Positions 17,967 through 26,652 are shown, counted from the stretch's first letter. The stretch: 64,000 bases of DNA from Chryseobacterium soli (GCF_000737705.1 NZ_JPRH01000001.1:620001-684000); one strand, 5' to 3'. Program-made: numbers and translations. Notes: generated by a model from the sequence alone, not told the origin.

Positions 17967-19124
17967 TTAAAAACTTTTAATAATTCTGCTGAGACCTTCC
18001 TCTAAAATTTCCTGTGAAGTAGAAAAACATATTCTGATATGTCCTTCCGCTCCTTTTCCAAACCACCTTTCCGAACCTGGGACAACAGCTACTTTTCCGT
18101 ACTGTAAAACATGGCTGGTAAATTCTTCACTGGTAAGCCCATTTTTAATTTTTGGGAATAGCACAAAAGTAGCTTCAGGTAAATTGGGACTTAATATTTC
18201 TGAACGGGTTAAGATATTGAAAGCCAGATCTCTATTGCTTTGTAAATGACTTAAGAATTCATCATACCAGGGTTTTGCTTTTTCCAGTGCCACACTTCCT
18301 GCAATTTGAGATAATGTTGAAACTCCTTCTATGGTAGAGTTGAAATTTGATTTTTCGGTAAAATCGTCAAGAATCTCCTGATCATTACACAACACGGCAC
18401 CAATTCTTAATCCTGCCATTCCAAATGATTTGGAAAAACCATACACTGTAAAACTTTTATTCGCAGCTTCTGTGGAAACTGATGAATATGTATGAAAATC
18501 CCTGTGGTCATAAATAATATCGCTCCATATTTCATCACTCATTACCCATAGATCATGAGCGGATGCAATCTCTGAGATCTTTTTCAAAACATCTTTAGAA
18601 TATATTTTTCCTAAAGGATTATGTGGATTGCAGATGCTGATCAGCTTCGTTTTTGAGTTGATGAGCGAAACCAGTTTTTCAAGGTCAATTTCCGCTGTTT
18701 GTGGATCAACGGGGCACAGATTGACAACTCCGCCTACGGCTTCTACCGATTTTTTAAATAAAAAGTCTACCGGATCTAAAATAATGGCTTCATCTCCCGG
18801 CTTTAAAACATATTTTGCAATCAGAAACATGCCCTGTGCGGCACTGTTAACTGCAAGAACATTTTCAGGAACGAAATTTCCATTTTTTTCCTTATTGAAA
18901 TGGTCTGCCACACTTTTTTTAAACTCCGGAAGTCCTGAAAAAGGGCCGTAGCTTAAATAACCATCCTGAATATATTCAATGATTCCCTGCTGGATGGCTG
19001 GCGCGGTCCTGAAATCCGGATCTGCTGCCGTTAAAGGAATAATACCGTCTTCAAGGGTAGCCCATCTTCCGTTGTAGGCCTTTCTTTTTAAAGCTTCAAA
19101 ATTGATATCGTTATTGGTGAACAT
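17967..19124 (-). CDS. PLP-dependent class I/II aminotransferase
   Basis: 385 residues of fold-type I. Visible sites: substrate region 'LTAADPDFRTAPAI' and 'GYLSYGPFSGLPEFKKSVADH', cofactor-stacking 'NSAAQGMFLIAKYVLKPGDE', 'ICNPHNPLGKIYS', 'VMSDEIWSDIIYD', the Schiff-base Lys in 'YGFSKSFGMAGLRIG', and carboxylate-binding Arg in 'GHIRICFST'. It lies 4 nt after the FAD monooxygenase stop on the same strand, so the two are co-transcribed. The substrate is uncertain; proximity to tryptophanase hints at aromatic amino acids, which is inference. Confidence 0.88.
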   Translation of the reverse strand: MFTNNDINFEALKRKAYNGRWATLEDGIIPLTAADPDFRTAPAIQQGIIEYIQDGYLSYGPFSGLPEFKKSVADHFNKEKNGNFVPENVLAVNSAAQGMFLIAKYVLKPGDEAIILDPVDFLFKKSVEAVGGVVNLCPVDPQTAEIDLEKLVSLINSKTKLISICNPHNPLGKIYSKDVLKKISEIASAHDLWVMSDEIWSDIIYDHRDFHTYSSVSTEAANKSFTVYGFSKSFGMAGLRIGAVLCNDQEILDDFTEKSNFNSTIEGVSTLSQIAGSVALEKAKPWYDEFLSHLQSNRDLAFNILTRSEILSPNLPEATFVLFPKIKNGLTSEEFTSHVLQYGKVAVVPGSERWFGKGAEGHIRICFSTSQEILEEGLSRIIKSF

Positions 19125-19128
19125 TTTT

Positions 19129-20202
19129 TTATTTATAAGAGATTGGTACTATATTTTCTGTTTGCTGATGAAGAGGACACAAAAATTGATGGAGCAGGGT
19201 TCTTCCGTTCCTGATGTGAACCTCAATTTCAGGTTTCCTCTCTGTTTCATATTTTCTGAAAGCCTCAGTGGTGTTTTCTTCTTCGATCAGATACTGGGTT
19301 AAAGTGAAAGCATCTTTAAGTGCTGAGGTTACGCCCTGGCTTGTAAAAGGGATTAAAGGATGGGCTGCATCTCCTACAAAAACAATGTTGTCTTTATAGA
19401 ATGAATTAAGTTGTTCAAGCTCATAAACACGCCACAGATGAACATTTTCATAACTCGATTCTTTTATGATGGAAGAAACTAAAGGGTGCCAGTCTTCAAA
19501 AATTTCCGAAAGGTATTCTTTTAAGTTTTCTACAGAACATTCTTCATTGATGTTATATTTTTCATTATCAAACTGCGAATACCATAAAATTTTATCTTCA
19601 GAAAGTTTAAGGATACCAAATGCCAGACCGCCGTCTTCATGATGAAATTTCATGAAATTATCTTCAATACAGGCTGCTATTTCTTTATTTTCAATAATAT
19701 TTACGACTTCATTTTCCCGTACAGACCTCATGTTTTCGTCTTTGAAAACTTCTCTTCTGATCCTGCTTTTGGAGCCATCAGAAACTATGATGATATCAGA
19801 ATCTATGAAAGTACCATCGGAATAGGTAAGCTTTCCCTGAGGGCAGAGGCTGACAGGTTTTTCGTAAGATATTTTTTCAGAGGGAATATTGTGTGTTAAA
19901 ATATCAATCAGTGAACTTCTCGCAATGACAAAAACGTCGTTCAGCTCTTTTTCTGCAATGATGTTTCCTTTATGAGAATATTTAATGTATTTTTTTAAAA
20001 AATTACCCTGTTTAAAAAGTGTGGCTTTGTCGATAATTTGGGAGAGATACTCAATTCCTTCTTGGGGAATCAGAAATCCGTGGCCCGTGAGATCGGTTTT
20101 TGCTCTTCTTTCATAAATATGGTAGTCCATATCATGCTTTTCTAAGTAATTAGCTATGCTTAAGCCGGAAATTCCAGCACCCACGACAGCAATTGTATTC
20201 AT
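19129..20202 (-). CDS. FAD-dependent monooxygenase (PHBH-like)
   Basis: 357 residues. N-terminal Rossmann motif 'AVVGAGISGLSIANYLEKH' (GxGxxG) with the acidic residue of 'YHIYERRAKTD', a middle 'IIIVSDGSKSRIRREVF' (DG motif), and C-terminal GD motif 'FVGDAAHPLIPFTSQGVTSALKDAF', the classic order of flavoprotein aromatic hydroxylases. 'HGFLIPQEGIEYL' replaces the usual 'GxGIxLxPNA' variant. It heads a two-gene unit with the aminotransferase. A Bacteroidota -7 box (CAAATGTA at 20268-20275 on the plus strand) with a CAAA -33 element lies upstream. Substrate unknown. Confidence 0.85.
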   Translation of the reverse strand: MNTIAVVGAGISGLSIANYLEKHDMDYHIYERRAKTDLTGHGFLIPQEGIEYLSQIIDKATLFKQGNFLKKYIKYSHKGNIIAEKELNDVFVIARSSLIDILTHNIPSEKISYEKPVSLCPQGKLTYSDGTFIDSDIIIVSDGSKSRIRREVFKDENMRSVRENEVVNIIENKEIAACIEDNFMKFHHEDGGLAFGILKLSEDKILWYSQFDNEKYNINEECSVENLKEYLSEIFEDWHPLVSSIIKESSYENVHLWRVYELEQLNSFYKDNIVFVGDAAHPLIPFTSQGVTSALKDAFTLTQYLIEEENTTEAFRKYETERKPEIEVHIRNGRTLLHQFLCPLHQQTENIVPISYK

Positions 20203-20267
20203 TTTGGAGTAGTCAATTTTTTTTCAGGTTAGTGTTTCAATTTATTTTTTATTATCCTTGATGAATG

Positions 20268-20301
20268 CAAATGTATAGTAAATATATCCATTGATTTCAA
20301 A
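20268..20301 (-). promoter_or_regulatory. Bacteroidota-type promoter for the monooxygenase/aminotransferase unit
   Basis: On the minus strand TTTG (20301-20298) is followed after 22 nt by TACATTTG (20275-20268), matching the TAnnTTTG -7 consensus. It lies ~65 bp before the monooxygenase ATG. Confidence 0.6.
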
Positions 20302-20393
20302 ACAACATTAATTTTATTTAGGCTGTTATTCAATACTATGAAAATATAGCATATGCTTTTGTCATGATGCTTTTGAGTTAAAATAAGAAATAA

Positions 20394-20418
20394 AAAAACC
20401 GAGAACGAGTCTCGGTTT
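20394..20418 (-). terminator. Terminator of tryptophanase gene
   Basis: Inverted arms AAACCGAGA and TCTCGGTTT around a short CGAG loop; on the minus strand the stem is followed by a T-run (complement of the A-run at 20392-20398). It is placed just after the tnaA stop at 20424. Confidence 0.85.
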
Positions 20419-20423
20419 TGGTA

Positions 20424-21800
20424 TTATGCTTCTTCAAGCTGTACTGTGAAATGTCTCAGTAATTCTGGTTCCCAGGTGATTTTATATCCTTTAGCGATGT
20501 CATCACGTCGGTCATATACATTTTTGATGGCTGCCGCGATATAATCCATGTGGTTATTCGTATATGTTCTTCTAGGAATTGCTAAACGTACCAATTCCAG
20601 TTTAGGGTAACGGTTTTCTCTGGTTTCAGGATCTCTGTCTGCCAGTAAAGTCCCTATTTCTACCGTTCTGATCCCTGCTTCTTTATAAATTTCCAGGCCT
20701 AAAGTCTGAGCCGGATATTCTGCACGGGAAACGTTGGGTAAAAAGTTTAAAGAATCAATGAATACAGCATGTCCACCAATTGGTTTTTGTACAGGAATTC
20801 CGTATTCAATTAATTTGTGACCAAGATATTCAACCTGAGAAATTCTGCTTTCCAGATAAGCAAATTCTGTTGCTTCGTTAAGACCTACTGCCAGCGCTGC
20901 CATATCTCTTCCGGCCATCCCTCCATAGGTAATGAAACCTTCATAAATAATCGTGAAGCTTGATGCTTTTCTGAAAATTTCTTCACTGTTAAGCGCAATG
21001 AATCCTCCGATATTCACAAGTCCGTCTTTTTTAGAACTCATAGTCATACCATCTCCATAAGAGAAGATCTCTGTACAGATTTCTTTAATAGTTCTGTTTT
21101 CCTGACCTTTTTCTCTTTTTTTGATGAAATAGGCGTTTTCTGCGAATCGTGCCGAATCAAAGAAAACTGGAACTCCATATTTATTGGAAAGTTCTCTTAC
21201 CGCCTTCATGTTTTCCAGAGAAACAGGCTGTCCTCCGGAAGAGTTACAGGTAATGGTAATCAGGCAGAAAGGGATTTTTTCTTTTGGATGACTTTTATAA
21301 ACTTCTTCCAGTTTTTCAAGATTGATGTTTCCTTTAAAAGGATGCAGGTCATTAATATCAAAGGCCTCATCAATGGTACAGTCGATTGCGTGAGCTTTTC
21401 TGAACTCGATGTGCCCTTTTGTGGTATCAAAGTGAGAGTTTCCGGGAACAATATCGCCGTCTTTCACTAAAACTGAAAATAAAACATTTTCAGCAGCTCT
21501 TCCTTGGTGAGTTGGCAAAAGATATTTGAAACCTGTGATATTTTGTACAGTCTGATGTAATTGTTCAAATGAACGGGACCCTGCATAGCTTTCGTCTCCG
21601 GTCATCAGTGCACCCCATTGTCTGTCGGACATTGCTCCGGTTCCTGAGTCTGTTAATAGATCAATAAAAACCTGTGAAGATTTTAAGTTGAATAAGTTAT
21701 AATTGGCATCTTTAAGCCACTGTTCTCTTTCCTCTCTGGTTGATTGACGGATTTCCTCCACCATTTTGATGCGGAAAGGCTCCGCGTACGGTAAATTCAT
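20424..21800 (-). CDS. tnaA: Tryptophanase (tryptophan indole-lyase)
   Basis: 458 residues of the beta-eliminating lyase family: 'FIDLLTDSGTGAMSD', 'THQGRAAENVLFS', 'FFDSARFAENAYFIK', PLP-Lys in 'MSSKKDGLVNIGGF' (~K258), and 'GGHAVFIDS'. The close relative tyrosine phenol-lyase is excluded by two specificity positions: Asp125 in 'HFDTTKGH' (Thr in TPL) and Val380 in 'IRTVEIG' (Arg in TPL). The enzyme splits Trp to indole, pyruvate and ammonia. No TnaC-like leader peptide or Trp permease was seen beside it. It is monocistronic, with its own terminator. Confidence 0.93.
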   Translation of the reverse strand: MNLPYAEPFRIKMVEEIRQSTREEREQWLKDANYNLFNLKSSQVFIDLLTDSGTGAMSDRQWGALMTGDESYAGSRSFEQLHQTVQNITGFKYLLPTHQGRAAENVLFSVLVKDGDIVPGNSHFDTTKGHIEFRKAHAIDCTIDEAFDINDLHPFKGNINLEKLEEVYKSHPKEKIPFCLITITCNSSGGQPVSLENMKAVRELSNKYGVPVFFDSARFAENAYFIKKREKGQENRTIKEICTEIFSYGDGMTMSSKKDGLVNIGGFIALNSEEIFRKASSFTIIYEGFITYGGMAGRDMAALAVGLNEATEFAYLESRISQVEYLGHKLIEYGIPVQKPIGGHAVFIDSLNFLPNVSRAEYPAQTLGLEIYKEAGIRTVEIGTLLADRDPETRENRYPKLELVRLAIPRRTYTNNHMDYIAAAIKNVYDRRDDIAKGYKITWEPELLRHFTVQLEEA

Positions 21801-21891
21801 GGGTAAATATTTTTTATTATTGTTTTAAAGAAATTTTTTTTGAAAAATAAATTTTCAAATTCATCAAGTATATTTAAAGTGAGCTGCAGAA

Positions 21892-22509
21892 TTACTCAGG
21901 AGCTTTAAATATATTTTCATCAGAATGAAAGCCGGCTACACCGCCACTTACAGCGAACTTCATGGCAGAAGCCGCAGTCATTCCCACTACAGGTTTGATG
22001 TTTTTTTCTTCAGTAACAATTACCCATCCTGATATTGCATAGGAGTGGGGAAGATATACCGCGACGTAATTATGTTTATCTACGTCAGCCATTTCTTTTT
22101 GGGTTAAAAAACCGATTCTCCAGATTTCAGGATTTTCATTGGTCTTTACCCATACAGGATCGTTGAATTTTTTCTTATCACCTACAAATGAAGACATGAC
22201 ATCTTTTGTAGGAGTATAAATATGCTTTACCCCAGGAGTTTTCTCCAGTAAGCTGTCCATGGTGTCGAAAAAGAATCTGCCGACAACAAATTTATTTCCC
22301 AGATACCCTAACAAAGCCGTGACCAATATTGTTGATACAAATACTAACCCCGGAATCTCTTTTGCAATGGATGGAATAATATTGTCAATTGCGCTGATGA
22401 TATACCATATCACAAAAATGGTCAGGCCGATCGGGCCAATAATGACCAATCCCTGAAAGAAATTTTTCAGGAAAAAATTGGTGATATTCTCAAAGGTCAG
22501 TTTTTTCAA
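21892..22509 (-). CDS. DUF502 family membrane protein
   Basis: 205 residues with two N-terminal membrane helices (~18-40 and ~50-70) and a C-terminal soluble domain. Family blocks: 'FFQGLVIIGPIGLTIFVIWY', 'LLEKTPGVKHIYTPTKDVMSSF' and 'VAVYLPHSYAISGWVIV'. DUF502 proteins are widespread in bacteria and related to plant LCV/COV proteins; their role is unclear. It is 23 nt after the miaE stop on the same strand and is probably co-transcribed. Confidence 0.9.
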   Translation of the reverse strand: MKKLTFENITNFFLKNFFQGLVIIGPIGLTIFVIWYIISAIDNIIPSIAKEIPGLVFVSTILVTALLGYLGNKFVVGRFFFDTMDSLLEKTPGVKHIYTPTKDVMSSFVGDKKKFNDPVWVKTNENPEIWRIGFLTQKEMADVDKHNYVAVYLPHSYAISGWVIVTEEKNIKPVVGMTAASAMKFAVSGGVAGFHSDENIFKAPE

Positions 22510-22532
22510 CGTGTAGGAGCTGTATTTTGGGA

Positions 22533-23111
22533 TTAACCGTGTATTGTTTCTTTGTTTCCGTAGGATTTGATGATGCTGGCTTCATATTCAAGCCATTCTT
22601 CCCAACGTTTATTTACTTTTTCAATATCGCCCAGCTGTCTTGCAAAGCCGATAAATGTAGTATAATGGTTTGCTTCTGAGATCATAAGCTCTTTATAAAA
22701 TACTTTAAGCTCTTCATCTTTGATATTTTCGGTCAAAACTTTAAATCTTTCACAGCTTCTGGCCTCAATCATTGCTGCAAAAAGCATTTTATCTACAATC
22801 AGATCTTCTCGGCTTCCCTGAACCACAAATTTAGCGAGTTCATTCACATAATTGTCTTTGCGTGCTTTCCCGAAAGTATAGCCTCTTTTTTTGATAAGCT
22901 CATGTACCTGATTGAAATGATCTAATTCTTCCTGCGCAATCGCGAGAAGTTCTGTTACAATTTCTGCACGTTCCGGAAGCATCATGATCAGAGAGATGGC
23001 ATTGGTAGCCGCTTTCTGCTCACACCATGCATGATCCGTTAAAATTTCTCCTATGTTTCCTTCTGCAATATTTGCCCACCTTGGATCGGTAGGAAGTTTC
23101 AACTTAAACAT
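22533..23111 (-). CDS. miaE: tRNA-(ms2io6A)-hydroxylase
   Basis: 192 residues from ATG 23111 ('MFKLKLPTDPRWANIAEGN'); the open frame runs back to 23297 but would overlap the neighbouring acyltransferase gene. Di-iron ligands are visible in the four-helix bundle: 'EQKAA', 'EELDHFNQVHEL' (ExxH, ~61-65), 'EARSCERF' and 'SEANHYTTF' (ExxH, ~146-149). The enzyme hydroxylates the isopentenyl group of ms2i6A37 in tRNA. It is followed closely by the DUF502 gene. Confidence 0.93.
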   Translation of the reverse strand: MFKLKLPTDPRWANIAEGNIGEILTDHAWCEQKAATNAISLIMMLPERAEIVTELLAIAQEELDHFNQVHELIKKRGYTFGKARKDNYVNELAKFVVQGSREDLIVDKMLFAAMIEARSCERFKVLTENIKDEELKVFYKELMISEANHYTTFIGFARQLGDIEKVNKRWEEWLEYEASIIKSYGNKETIHG

Positions 23112-23164
23112 GATATAAATTTTTTGTAAATTTAAAACAAATTGACATAAAAAGCTTCTTTTAT

Positions 23165-24253
23165 TTAAGAAGCTGTCTTTCTTCGTAAAAATTCCAGAAC
23201 ATTCCAGCCTAATTGATCGACTTTCTTCAGTCCGTTTGCGATAATGAGTGCCAATATGATATTGATGATATAAATAATGAACATTAGAATCCACCACGGC
23301 ATTGTTTCTTTGAGTGGGACTACAAGGAAATACACCAATGAAGAGCTTATTCCCTGTGCGAAATAGAAAAAAATCGCATTTTTTCCAATGAAGGTAATAA
23401 AATTGTCCTTTGTGATCTTTAATCTGTTATATAAAACAAACAGAGTAACCAGTGAAAAGGAACTCCATATAATATAAGGGAGTTTTGGAGGGAATTTATT
23501 TTTATTGATTTTATAGAAAATTTCACTTCCATAATACCAAAACATCCATATTAGTGCGGCAGCCACTAAACCATATAAAACGGGAATTATTTTGGTGGGA
23601 ATTTTTTTATTCCGCATCCTGTTGGCAATCAGGAATATGGCGAGATAGAATGCAACGTATCCTACCTGGCCGTCCGGATAATACCACGGACAGATCGTAA
23701 ATATCAGCGTTAAGGCTATACAAATGCCGATGAACCAATTGATATGCTTCGGAAAGAATCTTAAAATCAAAACACCGAAAACAGTCAGTATAAAATAAAC
23801 TTTCAGGTACCAGAAACTTCCCATAACTACCGGAAAAGTATCTGCATTGGTATATTGATGAAGGTACCAGTTCCCCAGATTCTGCCATTGTGGATCAGCG
23901 GAGATATTGGTGGTTGCATATTTGGACCCAAATGTAGAATAGAACTGCTGAAGCCATTCCATAGAAAAAAAGCTTAACCCAAAAACTTTAAAGAAATAAT
24001 CCAGGAAAAAAAGGAAGGTCACAAAAATCATGTAGGTGATCTGAAGTTTCAACAGTCTGTAGAAAGTCTTTTCGATATTGGATCCGGAAGTGATTCCGCT
24101 TAAAGCATAAAATAGGGCTACATCGAAAACCAAGGAAAAGACCCGAATTTCTGTTGGAATATAAAACTGCCCGGACCAGAAAGCAGTGTGAATAAAAATA
24201 ATGGAAAGTGTTGCCAGTCCTTTTGCAAAATCAATGTAAAGGTCTCTATTCAT
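23165..24253 (-). CDS. Acyltransferase 3 family membrane protein
   Basis: 362 residues from ATG 24253 ('MNRDLYIDFAKGLATLSIIFIHT'). The acyltransferase-3 hallmark is the first helix 'YIDFAKGLATLSIIFIHTAFWS', with the catalytic-type His. About ten membrane helices follow, including 'FWYLKVYFILTVFGVLIL' and 'FIGKNAIFFYFAQGISSSLVYF'. Such proteins O-acetylate extracellular polysaccharides or envelope glycolipids. No glycan gene cluster surrounds it, so the acceptor is unknown. It lies 54 bp before miaE on the same strand. Confidence 0.88.
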   Translation of the reverse strand: MNRDLYIDFAKGLATLSIIFIHTAFWSGQFYIPTEIRVFSLVFDVALFYALSGITSGSNIEKTFYRLLKLQITYMIFVTFLFFLDYFFKVFGLSFFSMEWLQQFYSTFGSKYATTNISADPQWQNLGNWYLHQYTNADTFPVVMGSFWYLKVYFILTVFGVLILRFFPKHINWFIGICIALTLIFTICPWYYPDGQVGYVAFYLAIFLIANRMRNKKIPTKIIPVLYGLVAAALIWMFWYYGSEIFYKINKNKFPPKLPYIIWSSFSLVTLFVLYNRLKITKDNFITFIGKNAIFFYFAQGISSSLVYFLVVPLKETMPWWILMFIIYIINIILALIIANGLKKVDQLGWNVLEFLRRKTAS

Positions 24254-24311
24254 TGTAAGAAGATATGAGGTCAAAAATAGCTAAACTTTAGGATATGTTT
24301 CAAATAAATAA

Positions 24312-24340
24312 AAGAGGCAGAACATGCGCTCTGCCTCCTT
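24312..24340 (-). terminator. Terminator of metallopeptidase gene
   Basis: Stem GAGGCAGA / TCTGCCTC (24314-24337) with an 8-nt loop; the minus-strand side continues into a T-rich run. It lies 26 bp after the peptidase stop. Confidence 0.8.
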
Positions 24341-24365
24341 TCTTAAATATGCTAAAAATGAATGT

Positions 24366-25253
24366 TTACTTAAGGTTTTTAAATTCTTCTGCAGAAATTT
24401 CTCCGGATTGGATTTTTCTCAACTCATCCATATACTGGCTCATATAAGCGTCAATTTCAGGATTTTTTGAGTTTTTACCCATTTTATAGGTTCCGTTAAG
24501 TACCCCCTGATAATAATAGAAGAAGTTATAATCGAAATCGGTTGCAGAAAGATCATACTGTCCCAGAAGGAATCCTAAACGTACCGCTGATCTTCTCTGA
24601 GGAGGAGTTCCGTGGTGTCCTGCGCTGGTGGTCTGGTAATCTCCGATGCTTTGTGCGAATTCGTAAGCTGTTGCAATTTCTGTAAAGTTGGTCTTGTTAT
24701 AACCGTTTGGTTTTCTCAGATAATATCCTGCGAAACCGTCTGCTTCCAGTTCGTTCGGTCTTGCGGTTGACTCATTTACTGAAGGTAAATTATAACGGTA
24801 CTGCAGCTGGTGGCCATATTCGTGAGCCAAAATCATGGCATTGACAATATCTCCACCTTTTGCTTTTGCATCATAATAGATAGCGTATCCGTAATAGATC
24901 TTTCCATTGGAATAGGAAATGGCATTGTACGTTGAATTGGCGTTTGAAGGATCGTCTACAAATCTAAATGTAAGGCTGGTACCGCCCCAAAGACTAATGA
25001 TTTTAGCCATTTGGGCATTCATAAAGTTCGTGTCTGTGGTGGTTTTAAGGGCTGTTTTCAAAACAGCTGTTGAGCTCCAGTTTTGATCTACATAAGAACA
25101 GATTTTTTCCTTTTCGCCCGGCTGCTGGATTTTTGCGCTTTCGTTTTGGGGCTGTGGCAAGACGTTGTCTTCCATTTTTTCATCAGTACAAGCTGTTAGT
25201 GATAAAACAGCAAAAGCTCCTGCTAAAAAGCAGAAATTAAGACTCTTTTTCAT
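24366..25253 (-). CDS. Putative neutral zinc metallopeptidase lipoprotein
   Basis: 295 residues from ATG 25253. A lipobox (Cys22 in 'LSLTACTDEK') predicts a lipid-anchored protein. The zinc site is gluzincin-like: HEYGH at 144-148 plus a downstream 'NELEADGFAGYY' (~167-178) giving the third ligand, as in the YpfJ/neutral zinc metallopeptidase group. The rest is 'MILAHEYGHQLQYRYNLP' and a helical C-terminus ending 'SGEISAEEFKNLK'. Its substrate is unknown. Monocistronic with its own terminator. Confidence 0.87.
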   Translation of the reverse strand: MKKSLNFCFLAGAFAVLSLTACTDEKMEDNVLPQPQNESAKIQQPGEKEKICSYVDQNWSSTAVLKTALKTTTDTNFMNAQMAKIISLWGGTSLTFRFVDDPSNANSTYNAISYSNGKIYYGYAIYYDAKAKGGDIVNAMILAHEYGHQLQYRYNLPSVNESTARPNELEADGFAGYYLRKPNGYNKTNFTEIATAYEFAQSIGDYQTTSAGHHGTPPQRRSAVRLGFLLGQYDLSATDFDYNFFYYYQGVLNGTYKMGKNSKNPEIDAYMSQYMDELRKIQSGEISAEEFKNLK

Positions 25254-25398
25254 ATACATATTATTTTGGTGAAAACGAAGGTATAAAATTATCCGTTATG
25301 TACGAACACTTTACATGTTAAAATTATTCAAAGCATAGTGAATTGATTCTTTGTGAAAAAACATTGATTTGATTGTAAGCTATTTAGAAAATTATTCT

Positions 25399-25406
25399 TA
25401 TATTTG
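25399..25406 (+). promoter_or_regulatory. -7 promoter box upstream of rplU
   Basis: TATATTTG at 25399-25406, exactly matching TAnnTTTG, followed by the common initiation context GCACC and a ~30-nt leader to the rplU ATG. No clear -33 TTG at ideal spacing was found. Confidence 0.6.
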
Positions 25407-25436
25407 CACCTCGAAATAACTAAAAATTTATAAACA

Positions 25437-26012
25437 ATGTTTGCAATTGTAGAAATAGCAGGGCTTCAATATAAAGTTGAGCAAGACCAGAAGTTGTTTG
25501 TACACCGTTTAAAAGGAGAGAAGGGAGATAAGGTATCTTTCGACAAAATTCTTCTTACTGTAAACGGTTCAATAACTGTTGGCGCCCCAGCTGTAAGCGG
25601 TATCGTAGTAGATGCTGAAATCTTAGATCATGTAAAAGCTGATAAAGTAATCGTTTTCAAGAAGAAAAGAAGAAAAGGTTACAAAGTGAAAAATGGTCAC
25701 AGACAATCTTTAACTCAAATTCAAATTACTGGTATTACTGGTTTTGAAGCTGGAGCAAAGAAAGCTGATAAAAAAGAAACTGTGAAAGCTGAAGTTCTTT
25801 CAGACAACGCAACTGTTAACTTTGGTGAAGATCACGAACTGAACTATCACTTAAAGAAAAACAACTTGTCTCAGTCTAAAGAAAACAGAGAAGTTTTGAT
25901 CACTTTAGGAAAAGAAGTGAAAGCAGAATTAGGAAAAAATGTTCTTACTCACGAAGATGTTGATACAGCTATCGTTAAGAATATTGATCAATTTAAAGCT
26001 CTTAATAAATAA
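25437..26012 (+). CDS. rplU: Ribosomal protein bL21 with C-terminal extension
   Basis: 191 residues; the first ~103 are canonical L21 ('MFAIVEIAGLQYKVEQDQKLFVHRL', 'FKKKRRKGYKVKNGHRQSLTQIQI'). Residues ~104-191 are an extra Lys/Glu-rich tail ending in a helical domain ('REVLITLGKEVKAELGKNVLTHEDVDTAI' style). Bacteroidota L21 proteins are often extended, so this is probably lineage-typical. It is first of a two-gene operon with rpmA, 15 bp downstream. Confidence 0.97.
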   Translation: MFAIVEIAGLQYKVEQDQKLFVHRLKGEKGDKVSFDKILLTVNGSITVGAPAVSGIVVDAEILDHVKADKVIVFKKKRRKGYKVKNGHRQSLTQIQITGITGFEAGAKKADKKETVKAEVLSDNATVNFGEDHELNYHLKKNNLSQSKENREVLITLGKEVKAELGKNVLTHEDVDTAIVKNIDQFKALNK

Positions 26013-26027
26013 TAATCTACATACAAA

Positions 26028-26285
26028 ATGGCACACAAGAAAGGAGTCGGTAGTTCCAAGAACGGTAGAGAATCTCATTCTAAAAGATTAGGTGTGAAGA
26101 TTTTCGGAGGACAAGAAGCTATTGCCGGAAATATTATTATCAGACAAAGAGGTACGCAACACCACCCGGGTAACAACGTGGGAATGGGTAAAGACCATAC
26201 TTTGTTTGCTTTAGTAGACGGTAAAGTAGTTTTCAGAAAGAAAGCAAACAACAGATCTTTCGTATCTGTAGAACCAAACGCATAA
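26028..26285 (+). CDS. rpmA: Ribosomal protein bL27
   Basis: 85 residues, full family length: '[24 protein letters not shown]', '[22 protein letters not shown]' and '[10 protein letters not shown]' blocks. L27 sits near the peptidyl-transferase centre; its N-terminus reaches the P-site. This protein starts MAHKKG directly, without the cleaved N-terminal extension of Firmicutes. It follows rplU and precedes a strong terminator. Confidence 0.98.
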   Translation: MAHKKGVGSSKNGRESHSKRLGVKIFGGQEAIAGNIIIRQRGTQHHPGNNVGMGKDHTLFALVDGKVVFRKKANNRSFVSVEPNA

Positions 26286-26308
26286 TTTTAGCGTTATAAA
26301 AAATTAAA

Positions 26309-26336
26309 AGCCTTGGCATTCGCCAAGGCTTTTTTT
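26309..26336 (+). terminator. Terminator of rplU-rpmA operon
   Basis: Stem AGCCTTGGC (26309-26317) / GCCAAGGCT (26322-26330), 4-nt loop ATTC, followed by seven T. Confidence 0.93.
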
Positions 26337-26398
26337 ATGCTCTTATCTCAAAAATGATAAATTATTTTGCGAATATTCTATTTATTGTGAAATATTTT

Positions 26399-26406
26399 TA
26401 TATTTG
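26399..26406 (+). promoter_or_regulatory. -7 promoter box upstream of the 55-aa peptide gene
   Basis: TATATTTG, an exact TAnnTTTG match, ~79 bp before the peptide ATG. The leader contains a small hairpin ATTTGC/GCAAAT. No -33 box at standard spacing. Confidence 0.5.
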
Positions 26407-26484
26407 TAAACAATCAAATAACAAATCATTTGCGGAAGCCGAAAAGCAAATAGAGTAGGCAGTACATTAAACCAAATTATTACT

Positions 26485-26652
26485 ATGAAAAATCTTAGAA
26501 AAATTTCCAAAAAGCAACTGAAATCGATCGAAGGTGGAGCTGCGGCTTGTCCTCCTCCTGCAACGACATGCGGGGAATGGTGCTCATGGACAGCTCAACA
26601 GAGGCTGCGTTGTCCTAATATGGTGATGGATCCGGATCCTTGCGGATGTTAA
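26485..26652 (+). CDS. Bacteriocin-like double-glycine leader peptide (55 aa)
   Basis: ATG 26485 to TAA 26652. The N-terminus MKNLRKISKKQLKSIEGG is the same leader type as the peptide at 4315-4476, with the Gly-Gly site at 17-18. The mature part is Cys/Pro-rich: 'ACPPPATTCGEWCSWTAQQ' then 'RLRCPNMV' and a final 'DPDPCGC' (six Cys in 37 residues). It has its own -7 box and a strong terminator, so it is an independent transcript. No export or maturation gene is adjacent. Function is unknown. Confidence 0.8.
   Translation: MKNLRKISKKQLKSIEGGAAACPPPATTCGEWCSWTAQQRLRCPNMVMDPDPCGC

Noticed and set aside
20424-21800. Tyrosine phenol-lyase as identity of the lyase
   Set aside because: The Thr and Arg that mark tyrosine phenol-lyase are Asp125 and Val380 here, as in tryptophanase.
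22533-23297. Long 254-aa version of MiaE
   Set aside because: The first 62 residues would overlap the acyltransferase gene and lack family similarity; ATG 23111 gives the normal start.
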